The notes beneath the pieces were generated by a model that was given only the letters and a program-made list of their open reading frames with translations, did no database searches and had not been told where the DNA came from. Shown piece after piece: positions 8,781-17,567 of a DNA stretch of 64,000 nucleotides (positions are counted from its first letter, which is position 1; the number at the start of each line of letters is the position of its first letter). The position numbers and the translations under genes were made by a program. This DNA is from JAEUMD01 sp044222395 (lineage in GTDB: Bacteria > Pseudomonadota > Alphaproteobacteria > Rhizobiales > Hyphomicrobiaceae). The DNA lies in the NCBI GenBank assembly GCA_044222395.1, contig JBGANK010000015.1, positions 1 to 64,000 on the forward strand, in the 5' to 3' direction.

Positions 8781-9356
8781 CTATTTCGAATAGGTGAAAC
8801 AGGCCTCCAGTTCGGCCAAGCGCGGCAGCCGCAGGTCCTTCTCCGAGAGCACCGCCGCTGCTTGAGCGACTGGCCATCTGATCGCCAGCTCAGGATCGTC
8901 CCAGACGATACCCGCATCGCTCTCCGGCGCGTAATAGCTCGTTACCTTGTAGACCACCTCGGTATCTTCGGTCAGCGTGCAGAAGCCATGCGCGAATCCG
9001 GCCGGCACCCACAGCTGCTGCCAGTTCTCCGCCGAAAGCTCGGCCGTTACATGCTGGCCAAAGGTTGGCGAGCCCTTGCGAATGTCGACCGCCACGTCGA
9101 GGATCTTGCCGCGCACGACACGAATCAGCTTGCCTTGAGCATGGGGCGGTTTCTGGAAATGCAGCCCCCTCACCACGCCGGCCTGCTGCGACAGCGAATG
9201 ATTGTCCTGGACGAAGGTTTCCGTGATCCCCAAGTCGCGGAAAGCGGCACTCTTGTAGGTCTCCGAGAAGAAACCGCGCGCATCTCCGAACCGCGGCACC
9301 GAAACGAGAATGACCTCTGGGATGTCCAGACGCTCCGCCACCAGTGTCTTCGTCAT
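8781..9356 (-). CDS. rfbC: dTDP-4-dehydrorhamnose 3,5-epimerase RfbC
   Basis: A 191-residue cupin epimerase, third step to dTDP-L-rhamnose. Signatures are FVQDNHSLS, GVVRGLHFQKPPHAQGKLI (catalytic His region) and VPAGFAHGFCTL. Length fits the family (about 180-190). It is the first gene of the rhamnose set. The gene order C-B-D-A along transcription suggests one transcript, though 70 bases separate it from rfbB. Confidence 0.95.
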   Translation of the reverse strand: MTKTLVAERLDIPEVILVSVPRFGDARGFFSETYKSAAFRDLGITETFVQDNHSLSQQAGVVRGLHFQKPPHAQGKLIRVVRGKILDVAVDIRKGSPTFGQHVTAELSAENWQQLWVPAGFAHGFCTLTEDTEVVYKVTSYYAPESDAGIVWDDPELAIRWPVAQAAAVLSEKDLRLPRLAELEACFTYSK

Positions 9357-9593
9357 TGCAAACTTTGCCGCCCTTTTCCCGCTGCCCCCTTGAGGATCAG
9401 CCGCCGCCCCATCGGCCCCGTTTCAGCGCCACCCGCGCGATAGATATCCATCCGGCGATTTCATACCCCGAGTTTTGCTCCATCGCACTGCCCCAATGGC
9501 ATCCCTGCACAACATCCCGCACCGGGAAAACACTGTCCAGGCCGCAGCCCCCCGCTGTGCGCAGTAACTGTGGCCGCCGCCAGTCGCGCATCC

Positions 9594-10409
9594 TCACTGC
9601 TTGATCAGCGACTTGAAGCGTTCAGCATCCCCGGCAAGGGCCACAAACGGCGGATTTGCGAATCGCGATGCCGCCACATGGCCACGCGGCCCATACCGCA
9701 ACGGCTCGCCATCGAGCGTCACGACGATGCCACCCGCCGCCCGCAACACCGCGTCCCCCGCAGCCGTGTCCCACTGCATCGTCTGGCCGATTCGCGGGTA
9801 GATGTCGGCTTCACCGGCCGCCAGCATGCAAAATTTCACTGACGAGCCCAACGCCAGCGTCTCTTCGATCGGCAATGTCTGCAGGAAGCTGCGCGTTGCC
9901 TCAGTCATGTGCGATCTGCTGGTGAGCGCTTTCCACCGACGTCCAGGCTTGCGGACCTTGATTTGCCGTCGCTCCAGTGCCCCGCCTGCTTGCCCTAGGC
10001 GTCCGCGATAGGCAATGCCCGGTGAGCCGCAGTAGACCTCGCCAAGCGCTGGCGCGACCACGACGCCAGCTACCGGCTCACCCTCGTCGATGAGCGCGAT
10101 GTTCACCGTGTATTCGCGTCTGCCGCCGATGAACTCTTTCGTCCCGTCAAGCGGATCGACGACAAAGTAGCGGCCGCCGACCGACGTCGGTCCGGCGCCG
10201 AACGCCATCAACTCCTCGGCAACCACTGGGATCTCCGGCCACAGCGACGCAAGCCGCTCGCGAATGAGCGTCTCGGAACGTGCGTCGGCCTCCGTCACCG
10301 GACTGCCGTCAGCCTTGGCGGCAACACTGACACCGCCGGCGCGCAACCCCTCGATCAGTCGGGCGGCATCGCAAGCGACCAACTCCAGCTTGTCGATCAG
10401 GTCCTGCAC
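9594..10409 (-). CDS. cysQ: 3'(2'),5'-bisphosphate nucleotidase CysQ
   Basis: A 271-residue inositol-monophosphatase-fold enzyme that hydrolyses 3'-phosphoadenosine 5'-phosphate, a by-product of sulfate assimilation. Metal-binding signatures are IPVVAEE, VDPLDGTKEFIGG and the C-terminal WDTAAGDAVLRAAGG. I chose GTG 10409 (VQDLIDKLELVACDAARL) because similarity begins there and the length then matches CysQ (about 260-270). The frame remains open to 11267, but that extension is low-complexity and overlaps a plus-strand gene. It stands alone downstream of the rhamnose genes. Confidence 0.88.
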   Translation of the reverse strand: MQDLIDKLELVACDAARLIEGLRAGGVSVAAKADGSPVTEADARSETLIRERLASLWPEIPVVAEELMAFGAGPTSVGGRYFVVDPLDGTKEFIGGRREYTVNIALIDEGEPVAGVVVAPALGEVYCGSPGIAYRGRLGQAGGALERRQIKVRKPGRRWKALTSRSHMTEATRSFLQTLPIEETLALGSSVKFCMLAAGEADIYPRIGQTMQWDTAAGDAVLRAAGGIVVTLDGEPLRYGPRGHVAASRFANPPFVALAGDAERFKSLIKQ

Positions 10410-10769
10410 GCACGATCGTCCTTTGCCCACCGCTGCCACTCCTCGTTCCAGCAGCGAATCGAAACATCCGAGCTGCCGCGCGAAAATGAAACGCGACCCC
10501 AGGATCGCAGCGACCCATGGCAGATGACAGATGCATATGCGATTTAAAGTCGTCGAGCCACCGGGCAATTCCAGCATTCCCACCAGCCATGTGTGGCGAT
10601 GCCGTTGAGCCGCCCCAATCGATATGGCACTAACGCATCGCAAGCATCGGCCCGAGATCGCTGGAAAACCGTTCACGTCGTTCTTCCGGCCAGTTGGTCG
10701 TATATTCTGGAGAGCATCTGCGGCAAGTGATCGCCGCATGCGTCTTGCCCAAGTGGTCGAGGTCACCCC
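10410..10769. other. intergenic stretch, nothing recognised
   Basis: About 360 bases between the divergent cysQ and the small membrane-protein gene. It must hold both promoters. I see no clear hexamers, RNA gene or repeat. Confidence 0.4.
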
Positions 10770-11129
10770 ATGCGGTTTCTGCGGTTCTTGCGCATCCTGA
10801 AACACATCCCCGACCGGATTGCCATCGCGATGGCGCCGATGTTTCGCTTTCTGGCAGCGCTCTTCCTCTTGACCGCAGTCGTCCTGTTCGTCGCCGGCAT
10901 GTCGCAGCACGGCACTCACATGTCGACCGCCGCCCACTGGAGGGCCATTTCGCCGTCCTCGTTTGCGGCCTTCGAGGCCGCCGTCACCCGCCTTCTGGGC
11001 GCGTGGGCCTGGGACCCCGTCCTGCGGGTGGTCTTGGGACTGCCGGCCTATCTTCTGTTTGGATCGCTGGCGCTGATATCGGGCATTGCCGGCCGCCGGC
11101 GGCGCACCATCAACATCTTCGTCAACTGA
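10770..11129 (+). CDS. small membrane protein of unknown function
   Basis: A 119-residue protein with two strong hydrophobic segments (FLAALFLLTAVVLFVAG, about residues 27-43, and VLRVVLGLPAYLLFGSLALISG, about 85-106), ending in a basic RRRR tail. A two-helix inner membrane protein with a short periplasmic loop rich in His/Ser is likely. I do not recognise a family. The ATG at 10770 is the first start in frame. It converges on the gene ending at 11301. Confidence 0.55.
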   Translation: MRFLRFLRILKHIPDRIAIAMAPMFRFLAALFLLTAVVLFVAGMSQHGTHMSTAAHWRAISPSSFAAFEAAVTRLLGAWAWDPVLRVVLGLPAYLLFGSLALISGIAGRRRRTINIFVN

Positions 11130-11300
11130 AGTTGGCGTCGCCGATGGCGCCACCTGAAATGTGAGCCCTTCTGCGTGAAAAACATGCTCAAATGAAACAG
11201 ATCGAGCGCACGTCTCGATGGCTGCTCGGGTCGGCGCGCAAAGCCCGTCACCCGGTGTTGAGTGCATCTATTCAAAGGAGATCGGCAAGCAGGCCTATAC

Positions 11301-12113
11301 TTAGCCCGGCTGCATCATGTCGCCGATGATGCCGAACGCGACGAGCAGCACCAGTCCGGCCACCAGCACCACCATCAGCCGCGCGTGCTTGCGGTTGAGA
11401 TCGTTCATCTGGATCTCGTCGATCGATTTATGTTCGCGTGGTCCCGACATGATGCCGAGCATCTTCTTCGAGGCCGACCGCCTGACGTTGCCCCCGTCGA
11501 CGATCTCGACACCGGCGCGATTAGCGATTCGTTCGGCGATCTCGACATACGGGAAAGCCGGATCGACATTGGCCTCGTTGACGTAACCCAGCCTGATCTT
11601 GTCTCCGCTCTTGGTGACGATCCGTGCGCCCTTCAACATCATCGGCGCCCACATGCCACCATAGATCTCACGCCGCATTTCGATGAAATCGATATCCTTG
11701 TAGGAAATCTCGTGGGACTGATAGCGCAGCATCGGTTGCGGGCCGCGCCCGGAAGGCAGCGTGAGGCGCACTGCCGAGTTCCCAAGTTCGACCCGCGAGC
11801 GGATTGAATGCAGCAGTTCGACCAGCACGAGAAACATGACGATGGCGAAGCCGACGCCAATGACCATGAGGCCGATCGTACCGTCCCACAACCCATGGCT
11901 CATGCGCGAGAATAGCATCGGACCAAGGCTGATGAAGAACGGAAGCAGCAGCAGGAAAATGAAGGAGAACGCGAACCGCCGGCCGCCGCTGGCGCGATAG
12001 ACGATGCGCTCGGCAATCACTGGAGCGGAACTCGTTTTGATTACGGCAGCCGTGGGATCTCCCAACGCCGAAGACAGGTCTCCGCCGGTTTGGACTACGT
12101 TGGCATCACTCAT
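11301..12113 (-). CDS. membrane protein of unknown function
   Basis: A 270-residue protein. The N-terminal 45 residues are soluble, two hydrophobic segments follow (FAFSFIFLLLLPFFISLGPMLF, GLMVIGVGFAIVMFLVLVELL), then a soluble domain of about 120 residues and a C-terminal hydrophobic segment (LMVVLVAGLVLLVAFGIIG). The soluble part (RYQSHEISYKDIDFIEMR...) looks like a PH-like or DUF2244-like cytosolic fold, but I cannot assign it. It converges on the preceding small gene and is divergent from msrA. Confidence 0.6.
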   Translation of the reverse strand: MSDANVVQTGGDLSSALGDPTAAVIKTSSAPVIAERIVYRASGGRRFAFSFIFLLLLPFFISLGPMLFSRMSHGLWDGTIGLMVIGVGFAIVMFLVLVELLHSIRSRVELGNSAVRLTLPSGRGPQPMLRYQSHEISYKDIDFIEMRREIYGGMWAPMMLKGARIVTKSGDKIRLGYVNEANVDPAFPYVEIAERIANRAGVEIVDGGNVRRSASKKMLGIMSGPREHKSIDEIQMNDLNRKHARLMVVLVAGLVLLVAFGIIGDMMQPG

Positions 12114-12291
12114 GGGTCAAGCTCCCCTCGGCGTCGCGGCTGGTTTCCCCCCGCCGCGTTCGATTCCTCCCACAATCGCCGCAATCGTGACACTCTCGCG
12201 AAAAAGTGAGGCACGAACGGGGCGGACCATTCAAAATCGCAGCACTATATGAGAGAGGCGCAATTTACAGCGCATGGGAGAATAGAGAACC

Positions 12292-12954
12292 ATGTTCTTC
12301 AAAAAAAAATCCGAGATGCCCAGGGCCGAATCGGCCTTGCCAGGTCGTCCAGACGCCATTCCTACCGCCAATGAGCATTACATTTTCGACCGGCCGTTGA
12401 AAGGCCCATATCCCGAAGGCACCGAGAAGGCCATGTTCGGTCTCGGTTGTTTCTGGGGTGCAGAGCGCAAGTTCTGGCAACTGGGTTCGGGGATTTGGGT
12501 TACGGCCGTTGGCTATGCCGGCGGCTTCACGCCCAACGCCACCTACGAGGAAGTGTGCACCGGTCTAACCGGTCACAACGAGGTTGTCCTCGTCGTCTTT
12601 GAGCCGGCGAAAATTTCCTACGAGGCACTTCTCAAGACCTTCTTCGAGAGCCACGACCCGACCCAGGGCATGCGTCAAGGCAACGACGTCGGCACGCAAT
12701 ATCGCTCGGGGATCTACTGGTACTCTGAAGCCCAGCGCACAGCTGCCCAACAGGCTCGCAAAAAATATCAGCCGCTTCTTGAGGCCCGCGGCTATGGCTC
12801 CATCACGACCGAAATAATCCCGGCGCCGGAATTCTATTTCGCAGAAGCCTATCACCAGCAATACTTGGCCAAAGTCCCGCACGGCTATTGCGGCTTGGGC
12901 GGCACCGGTGTCAGCTGCCCAGTGGGCATTGGCGATGTCGAGGAAACCGGTTGA
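12292..12954 (+). CDS. msrA: peptide-methionine (S)-S-oxide reductase MsrA
   Basis: A 220-residue enzyme that reduces methionine S-sulfoxide in proteins. The catalytic cysteine is in the canonical GCFWGAERKFW motif near residue 53. The family blocks VGYAGGFTPNATYEEVCTGLTGHNE, FFESHDPTQGMRQGNDVGTQYRS and FAEAYHQQYL follow. Further cysteines near the C terminus (GYCGLGGTGVSC) can resolve the disulfide. Full length. The following oxygenase gene starts 2 bases after its stop, so the two are likely co-transcribed. Confidence 0.96.
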   Translation: MFFKKKSEMPRAESALPGRPDAIPTANEHYIFDRPLKGPYPEGTEKAMFGLGCFWGAERKFWQLGSGIWVTAVGYAGGFTPNATYEEVCTGLTGHNEVVLVVFEPAKISYEALLKTFFESHDPTQGMRQGNDVGTQYRSGIYWYSEAQRTAAQQARKKYQPLLEARGYGSITTEIIPAPEFYFAEAYHQQYLAKVPHGYCGLGGTGVSCPVGIGDVEETG

Positions 12955-12956
12955 TC

Positions 12957-13610
12957 ATGCTCGCACCTGCCGTCGAACGGGAACGCATCAACCGCTTGAT
13001 TTCCGGGATGTCCGAGCACGGCTACGCCGTTGCCCAGTCGCTCATTGCGCCGAAGCTGGTTGATCGCCTGATCGAAGATTGCAAAGCCCGCGAAACCGCC
13101 GGCCAGATGCAGCGCGCAGCAATCGGCCGCGAGGACGCCCACACCGTTCAAAGCCGCATCCGCCGCGTCGATGCAGCCTGGCTCGACGGTCACAGTGAGG
13201 GCGAACGCGCCTTCCTCACACTTGCCGAGGGCATTCGCAACGAGATCAATCGCCAGCTGTTCTTAGGACTGTTCGAGTTCGAGGCCCAGTTCCTCGCCTA
13301 TCCCGCCGGCGGCTTCTACGCGCGCCACCTCGACAGCTTGCGCGGTGCACGCAATCGCATCGTCTCGCTTGTGGCCTACCTCAACCGCGATTGGCAGCCG
13401 TCCGACGGCGGCCAGCTCGACATCTGGACCTCGCCCGACGATCACGGGCCGCCAGCAGCGACACTCGAGCCGCGTGCCGGTACCTTGGTGCTCATGTTGT
13501 CCGAAGAGATTCCGCATGCCGTCCGGCCCGCAAATGCCACCCGCCGCGTCATCGCTGGCTGGTTCCGCCTCAATGCCACGACGAGCGCCCGGGTTGATCC
13601 GGCGCGATGA
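12957..13610 (+). CDS. 2-oxoglutarate/Fe(II)-dependent oxygenase, prolyl-4-hydroxylase-like
   Basis: A 217-residue protein. The iron-binding HxD is in FYARHLDSL and the distal histidine in EIPHAVRPANATRRVIAGWF, where the downstream Arg would bind 2-oxoglutarate. The block VSLVAYLNRDWQPSDGGQLDIW is typical of the P4Hc/SM-20 fold. I chose ATG 12957, two bases after the msrA stop, because earlier in-frame residues only read through msrA. The substrate is unknown. Pairing with msrA hints at oxidative-stress or protein-modification roles, which is inference. Confidence 0.82.
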   Translation: MLAPAVERERINRLISGMSEHGYAVAQSLIAPKLVDRLIEDCKARETAGQMQRAAIGREDAHTVQSRIRRVDAAWLDGHSEGERAFLTLAEGIRNEINRQLFLGLFEFEAQFLAYPAGGFYARHLDSLRGARNRIVSLVAYLNRDWQPSDGGQLDIWTSPDDHGPPAATLEPRAGTLVLMLSEEIPHAVRPANATRRVIAGWFRLNATTSARVDPAR

Positions 13611-13694
13611 GATTGGATTTTTCGGTCTGCTTTCAACGACGGGCTATCGAAGGATTCCGCGCCTGCGTGATCCGCGCCGAAGGCCGTCGGATCG

Positions 13695-15359
13695 CTATTC
13701 CGCCAGCTTGCGCGCCGAAGCCTCCGACTTTGACGGCCCGGACATGTCTATCATCTTCTTCGACCGCTCCAGGCTCGACTTCACGAGCTCGGCCTCGTCC
13801 TTCACGACGGCACCGTCTCCCGACTCGAGCACAACCTTGCACTCCGAAGGCAAATCCGCCAGCGTCATCGGCGGCTTCGGCGGCGGCGGCTTGTATCCGG
13901 GCGGCGTCGGCTCAGGCGGCTTCGTCAGCCGCGCGAACCATTCGTCGAGCTCCTTGCCGCAGCCGTCATCGCCGTCCGGCGCAGCTTGTTGACGGCAATC
14001 CGGCGACCCGCCCGGACAGCTGACCCGGATGTGGAAATGATAGTGATGCCCGAAGTAGGGGCGCACCTTGCCAAGCCACTTGCGGTCCTTGCCGGCCGCC
14101 TCGCACAGCGCCTTCTTGATCGCCGGGTGAACCAGAATACGCTCGACCTCGGGATAGGACGCAGCGCGCTTGACCACCTTGACGTGGCTCGCCTTGAACA
14201 CGGTCGGATCGACCTTGGTCGGCCCATCGATCATGGATGTCGCCGACAGGTTTTCACGTTCGCGCTGTGACAGGCGGCGCCCCGGCATCGGCGTGAACCA
14301 GATGTCGGCATCAAGTCCGATCTGATGACTTGCATGCCCCGTCAGCATCGGGCCGCCGCGCGGCTGCGAAAGGTCGCCGACAAGCAGGCCCGACCAGCCG
14401 TCTTCCTTTTGCACTTCGCCGGCAAAACGCTCCAGCAGCTTGATCAGGTTCGGATGTCCCCAATTGCGGTTGCGCGACAACCGCATCGCCTGCCATGCCG
14501 GACCATCGATCGGAAGCGCCTTGGCACCCGACAGACAGCCGCGTGAATAGTAGCCGATGGACCTTGCCGCCAGCGGAGAGGAGCCCTTCACCGCACCGAA
14601 AAGAAGGTTGGCCGCCACCATCGGTTTGGCGTCGGCACCCGCATCCGGTTTCTCGGCCGGTGGCGGAACCGCAGCCATCTCATCGCCTGCCCGCTCACCA
14701 CCTGCCTTGGTGCGGACCGATGTAGCCTCAGGCACAGCCCCCTCGCCTGTCTTGGCCTCTGCGGATTGCGGGCCTGAAAGTCTGACCGCAACTTGTTCGG
14801 AAGGGGCAGCGGCATGGACCGGCAGCGGCGGCACCACCTGGCCCGGCTGTAGCGACGCTGGTGCGACCGCAATCGCCGGCGTCGTCACGCCGGGAGCATG
14901 GTCAGCCGGCACGGCGCTGTGCCGGTCTGGTTGCACGACAATGCTATCCTTAAGCGCGCTTTGCACGCCTACACTGCCGCCCGCGACGACACTGACGGTT
15001 TGAGTGCTCGCGCCGATTTCGCCAGCTGCACTTTTCAGATCTGGGATCGTCACCGTATTCAGCACTTGCCGCGCGCTATCGTCTAGCAGGCTTGGCCTGA
15101 TCGCAGGACGTGGAGACGGTATCGAGGTGATCTCCTGGCTGTCAGCCGAGGCAAGCGCAAGGCGCACTGGCTTTACCACATGCCGGTCGACCATAGCGAA
15201 TGCACGCGCAGCAGCAGTCTCCGCCTCACCGCGAAGATGCGCATAGTCTTCCGGCGCCATGGCCACCAGAACAGCCGTGCCGCTCAAAAAGATCCACGCG
15301 CGCGTCTTGCGCTTCAAATCGAAATCCCTCCGCAGTTCTTGAGCTTGGCCACGCGCCAA
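13695..15359 (-). CDS. mepA: penicillin-insensitive murein endopeptidase (MepA family), extended
   Basis: A 554-residue protein. A hydrophobic anchor lies at about residues 19-35 (TRAWIFLSGTAVLVAMA). A long Ala/Pro/Val-rich low-complexity region follows to about residue 255. The peptidase M74 domain runs from SIGYYSRGCLSGAKALPIDG to about residue 480, with zinc ligands in GHASHQIGLDADIWF and HHYHFHIRVSCPGG and family cysteines in place. The tail has a Pro-rich stretch (PPEPTPPGYKPPPPKPP) and a charged end. Typical MepA is about 270-300 residues, so both ends are extended. It would cleave DD cross-links of peptidoglycan in the periplasm. The start is not certain. Confidence 0.85.
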   Translation of the reverse strand: MARGQAQELRRDFDLKRKTRAWIFLSGTAVLVAMAPEDYAHLRGEAETAAARAFAMVDRHVVKPVRLALASADSQEITSIPSPRPAIRPSLLDDSARQVLNTVTIPDLKSAAGEIGASTQTVSVVAGGSVGVQSALKDSIVVQPDRHSAVPADHAPGVTTPAIAVAPASLQPGQVVPPLPVHAAAPSEQVAVRLSGPQSAEAKTGEGAVPEATSVRTKAGGERAGDEMAAVPPPAEKPDAGADAKPMVAANLLFGAVKGSSPLAARSIGYYSRGCLSGAKALPIDGPAWQAMRLSRNRNWGHPNLIKLLERFAGEVQKEDGWSGLLVGDLSQPRGGPMLTGHASHQIGLDADIWFTPMPGRRLSQRERENLSATSMIDGPTKVDPTVFKASHVKVVKRAASYPEVERILVHPAIKKALCEAAGKDRKWLGKVRPYFGHHYHFHIRVSCPGGSPDCRQQAAPDGDDGCGKELDEWFARLTKPPEPTPPGYKPPPPKPPMTLADLPSECKVVLESGDGAVVKDEAELVKSSLERSKKMIDMSGPSKSEASARKLAE

Positions 15360-15557
15360 GTGACTGCGCCGATACTCCCTGCTCCGCAGCTTATAGTGGT
15401 GTTTGGCGAAATTTAGGTGGCAATGTTGCTTCGATCGCTACGCAAAGTTGCATGAATTGCATGTGCCTCCGATCACACGCCGTTCAACTGCGGCAACAGT
15501 CGGGCGGCCTAAGCGGAAGTTTTCATACGGCAAGTCCGGTCACGCCGCACACGACGA

Positions 15558-16421
15558 TTACTTCGATCCCCGGAACGGCAGCAGCAGGCTCCATCCCAGC
15601 CGCGTCGGCGCATCGCTTTGATAGGGCGCCAGACCGATGGTCATGCCCTCGTGCCCCTTCTCGGGTGCGTGCGTATAGGTTCCGAAAATCCGGTCCCAGA
15701 CCGACAGATTGAAGCCATAGTTGCTGTCGTGCTCGTGATGCAGCACGGAATGGTGAACCCGATGCATGTCCGGCGTCACGATCACCAGCCGCAGCACACG
15801 ATCGATGGATAAAGGCAGCGCGAAGTTGGCGTGATTGAACATCGCGCACGCGTTGAGCACGATCTCGAACAGCAGCACCGCCTCGGGCGACGCACCAAGC
15901 GCAAGCACGCAGACGATCTTCCACAGCATCGACAGCCCGATCTCGATCGGGTGGAAGCGGATCGCGGTCGTCACGTCGATGTCGACGTCCGCGTGGTGCA
16001 TCTGATGCAGACGCCACAGCACCGGAACCTTGTGCGAGACGAGATGTTGGAACCAGATCGCCAGATCGAGCACGACCATGCTGATCAGCACTTCCAACCA
16101 CATCGGCCAGTCGAGCCAGTTGAAAAGCCCCCAACCCTGCCGCGCCGCATAGAAGGCAGCCGCGACCGCCGCCAGTGGAATGGCAAACGCACCCATCAGC
16201 CTCACCACCAGGCTGTCGACCGCGACGATTGAGAGATTTGTCAGCCAGCGGCGGCCCCTGTCATGGTTGAGCCGGCGCTTGGGCCGCATCACTTCAGCCG
16301 CGGCCATGATCCCGAACACCACCAGGAACACACCCAGTCGCAGAGTCGTCTCGCTGATCGCGTTCTCGCCGCCAAACGAAAATAGTGTCATGCGCCCACA
16401 CCCTCGCATCGCCGCACACAA
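15558..16421 (-). CDS. sterol desaturase / fatty acid hydroxylase family membrane protein
   Basis: A 287-residue membrane protein with four or more hydrophobic segments and the histidine clusters of the di-iron hydroxylase superfamily: HLVSH near residue 123, HQMHHAD near 138 and HRVHHSVLHHEHD near 215-227. These ligands define the FA_hydroxylase family, whose bacterial members hydroxylate lipids or related hydrophobic substrates. The natural substrate cannot be told from sequence. No operon partner is evident. Confidence 0.88.
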   Translation of the reverse strand: MCAAMRGCGRMTLFSFGGENAISETTLRLGVFLVVFGIMAAAEVMRPKRRLNHDRGRRWLTNLSIVAVDSLVVRLMGAFAIPLAAVAAAFYAARQGWGLFNWLDWPMWLEVLISMVVLDLAIWFQHLVSHKVPVLWRLHQMHHADVDIDVTTAIRFHPIEIGLSMLWKIVCVLALGASPEAVLLFEIVLNACAMFNHANFALPLSIDRVLRLVIVTPDMHRVHHSVLHHEHDSNYGFNLSVWDRIFGTYTHAPEKGHEGMTIGLAPYQSDAPTRLGWSLLLPFRGSK

Positions 16422-16574
16422 GTGTGCAAATGTTCTAGACTACCCGGTCGTGCCACACGCCTCACATTCATGTCAGTGCGGCAGGATGCAGCGGCCTTTG
16501 GCGACGCTCAACGGCAAGCGACCGTATGCCATCGAAGGCGCAAGAATCATCCGGTTCAGTTCCACAAGGCGCCC

Positions 16575-17282
16575 ATGACCAAGACCCGGACCAAACGCAA
16601 GCAAGAAACAACTTCCGACTTTCAAGGCGTCGAGCTGCTGACCCGAACTCCGACGCGAGGAAAAACGCGCGCCTGGCTGCTGCTCGCCCACGGAGCAGGC
16701 GCACCCAAGACCAGCCCATTCCTCGAGCAATTCACCGCGCTGCTTCTCGATCGCGGCATCGCCGTCTCGCGTTTCGATTTCGCTTACATGGCGGCCCGAC
16801 TGCGCGATGGCAAGCGCCGGCCACCACCACGCGCCGAACGGCTGCAGAGCGAGTACACGGCGGCTCTGCAATCGGCATCCGAACTTGCCTCAGCGGCCAA
16901 ACTACCTGTCCTGATCGGCGGCAAATCGCTAGGCGGGCGCGTCGCCAGTATGGTCGCGGATCAGGCGTTCGCGGAAAAACGCGTGCGCGGGCTCGTCTGC
17001 CTCGGCTATCCGTTCCACCCGCCGGCCAGGCCCGATGCATTGCGCACCGCCCACCTCGAAAGGCTCGAGTGTCCGGCATTGATCATCCAGGGCGAGCGCG
17101 ATCCCTTCGGCTCGCGCCAGGAAGTCGAAAACTATGCATTGTCGAAAACGATTGCCTTCCACTGGGCATCGGACGGCGATCACGATCTCGGACCCCGAGG
17201 ATCGTCCGGCTTCACGCGCAAGGGCAACCTCGCCGCAGCAGCCGACGCCATCTCTGCCTTTCTCGCCGATCCTATCGGCTAA
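16575..17282 (+). CDS. alpha/beta hydrolase, KANL3/Tex30-like family
   Basis: A 235-residue protein. LLLAHGAGAPKTSPF is the oxyanion-hole loop, LIGGKSLGGRVASMVA the nucleophile elbow (Ser in GxSxG), LIIQGERDPFGSRQEV the acid segment, and GDHDLGP carries the catalytic His. These blocks match the small alpha/beta-hydrolase family often annotated as dienelactone hydrolase or Tex30-like. I chose ATG 16575; the frame is open to 16422 without domain similarity. The N terminus is basic (MTKTRTKRKQ). Substrate unknown. Confidence 0.8.
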   Translation: MTKTRTKRKQETTSDFQGVELLTRTPTRGKTRAWLLLAHGAGAPKTSPFLEQFTALLLDRGIAVSRFDFAYMAARLRDGKRRPPPRAERLQSEYTAALQSASELASAAKLPVLIGGKSLGGRVASMVADQAFAEKRVRGLVCLGYPFHPPARPDALRTAHLERLECPALIIQGERDPFGSRQEVENYALSKTIAFHWASDGDHDLGPRGSSGFTRKGNLAAAADAISAFLADPIG

Positions 17283-17303
17283 CGCTACGGAGTTCGAACT
17301 AAC

Positions 17304-17414
17304 ATGAGTTGGTTCTCGCGAATCTTCGGCCGCAAATGCAAAGGTCCGCAAGAAGGCGGCAATTCCCACTCCGAGGAAGACCGCAGCGACGCGCACGATC
17401 GGATCGACCTTTGA
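17304..17414 (+). CDS. possible 36-residue protein
   Basis: A short frame, MSWFSRIFGRKCKGPQEGG and onward, ending DRIDL, 21 bases after the hydrolase stop and on the same strand. The N-terminal MSWFSRIFGRK is an amphipathic, membrane-binding-like start seen in many small proteins. The rest is polar and charged. There is no obvious ribosome-binding site. It may be real and co-transcribed with the hydrolase, or chance. Confidence 0.3.
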   Translation: MSWFSRIFGRKCKGPQEGGNSHSEEDRSDAHDRIDL

Positions 17415-17567
17415 TCTGGGGCAAACTTGAAACCAGGAGAAGGCCGCCGAAGCGGCAGGTAAACGGCTGATCGGAACCGGTCGTTCACCGCGTCTAGATC
17501 AAGGATCTGGCAGCCCACCCCGTGTATCAGCCATAGTGTGACGGGATCTTCAACACGGACGCACTGC

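Noticed and set aside
10410..11267. In-frame extension of cysQ upstream of 10409
   Set aside because: Low-complexity, no family similarity, and overlaps the plus-strand membrane-protein gene.
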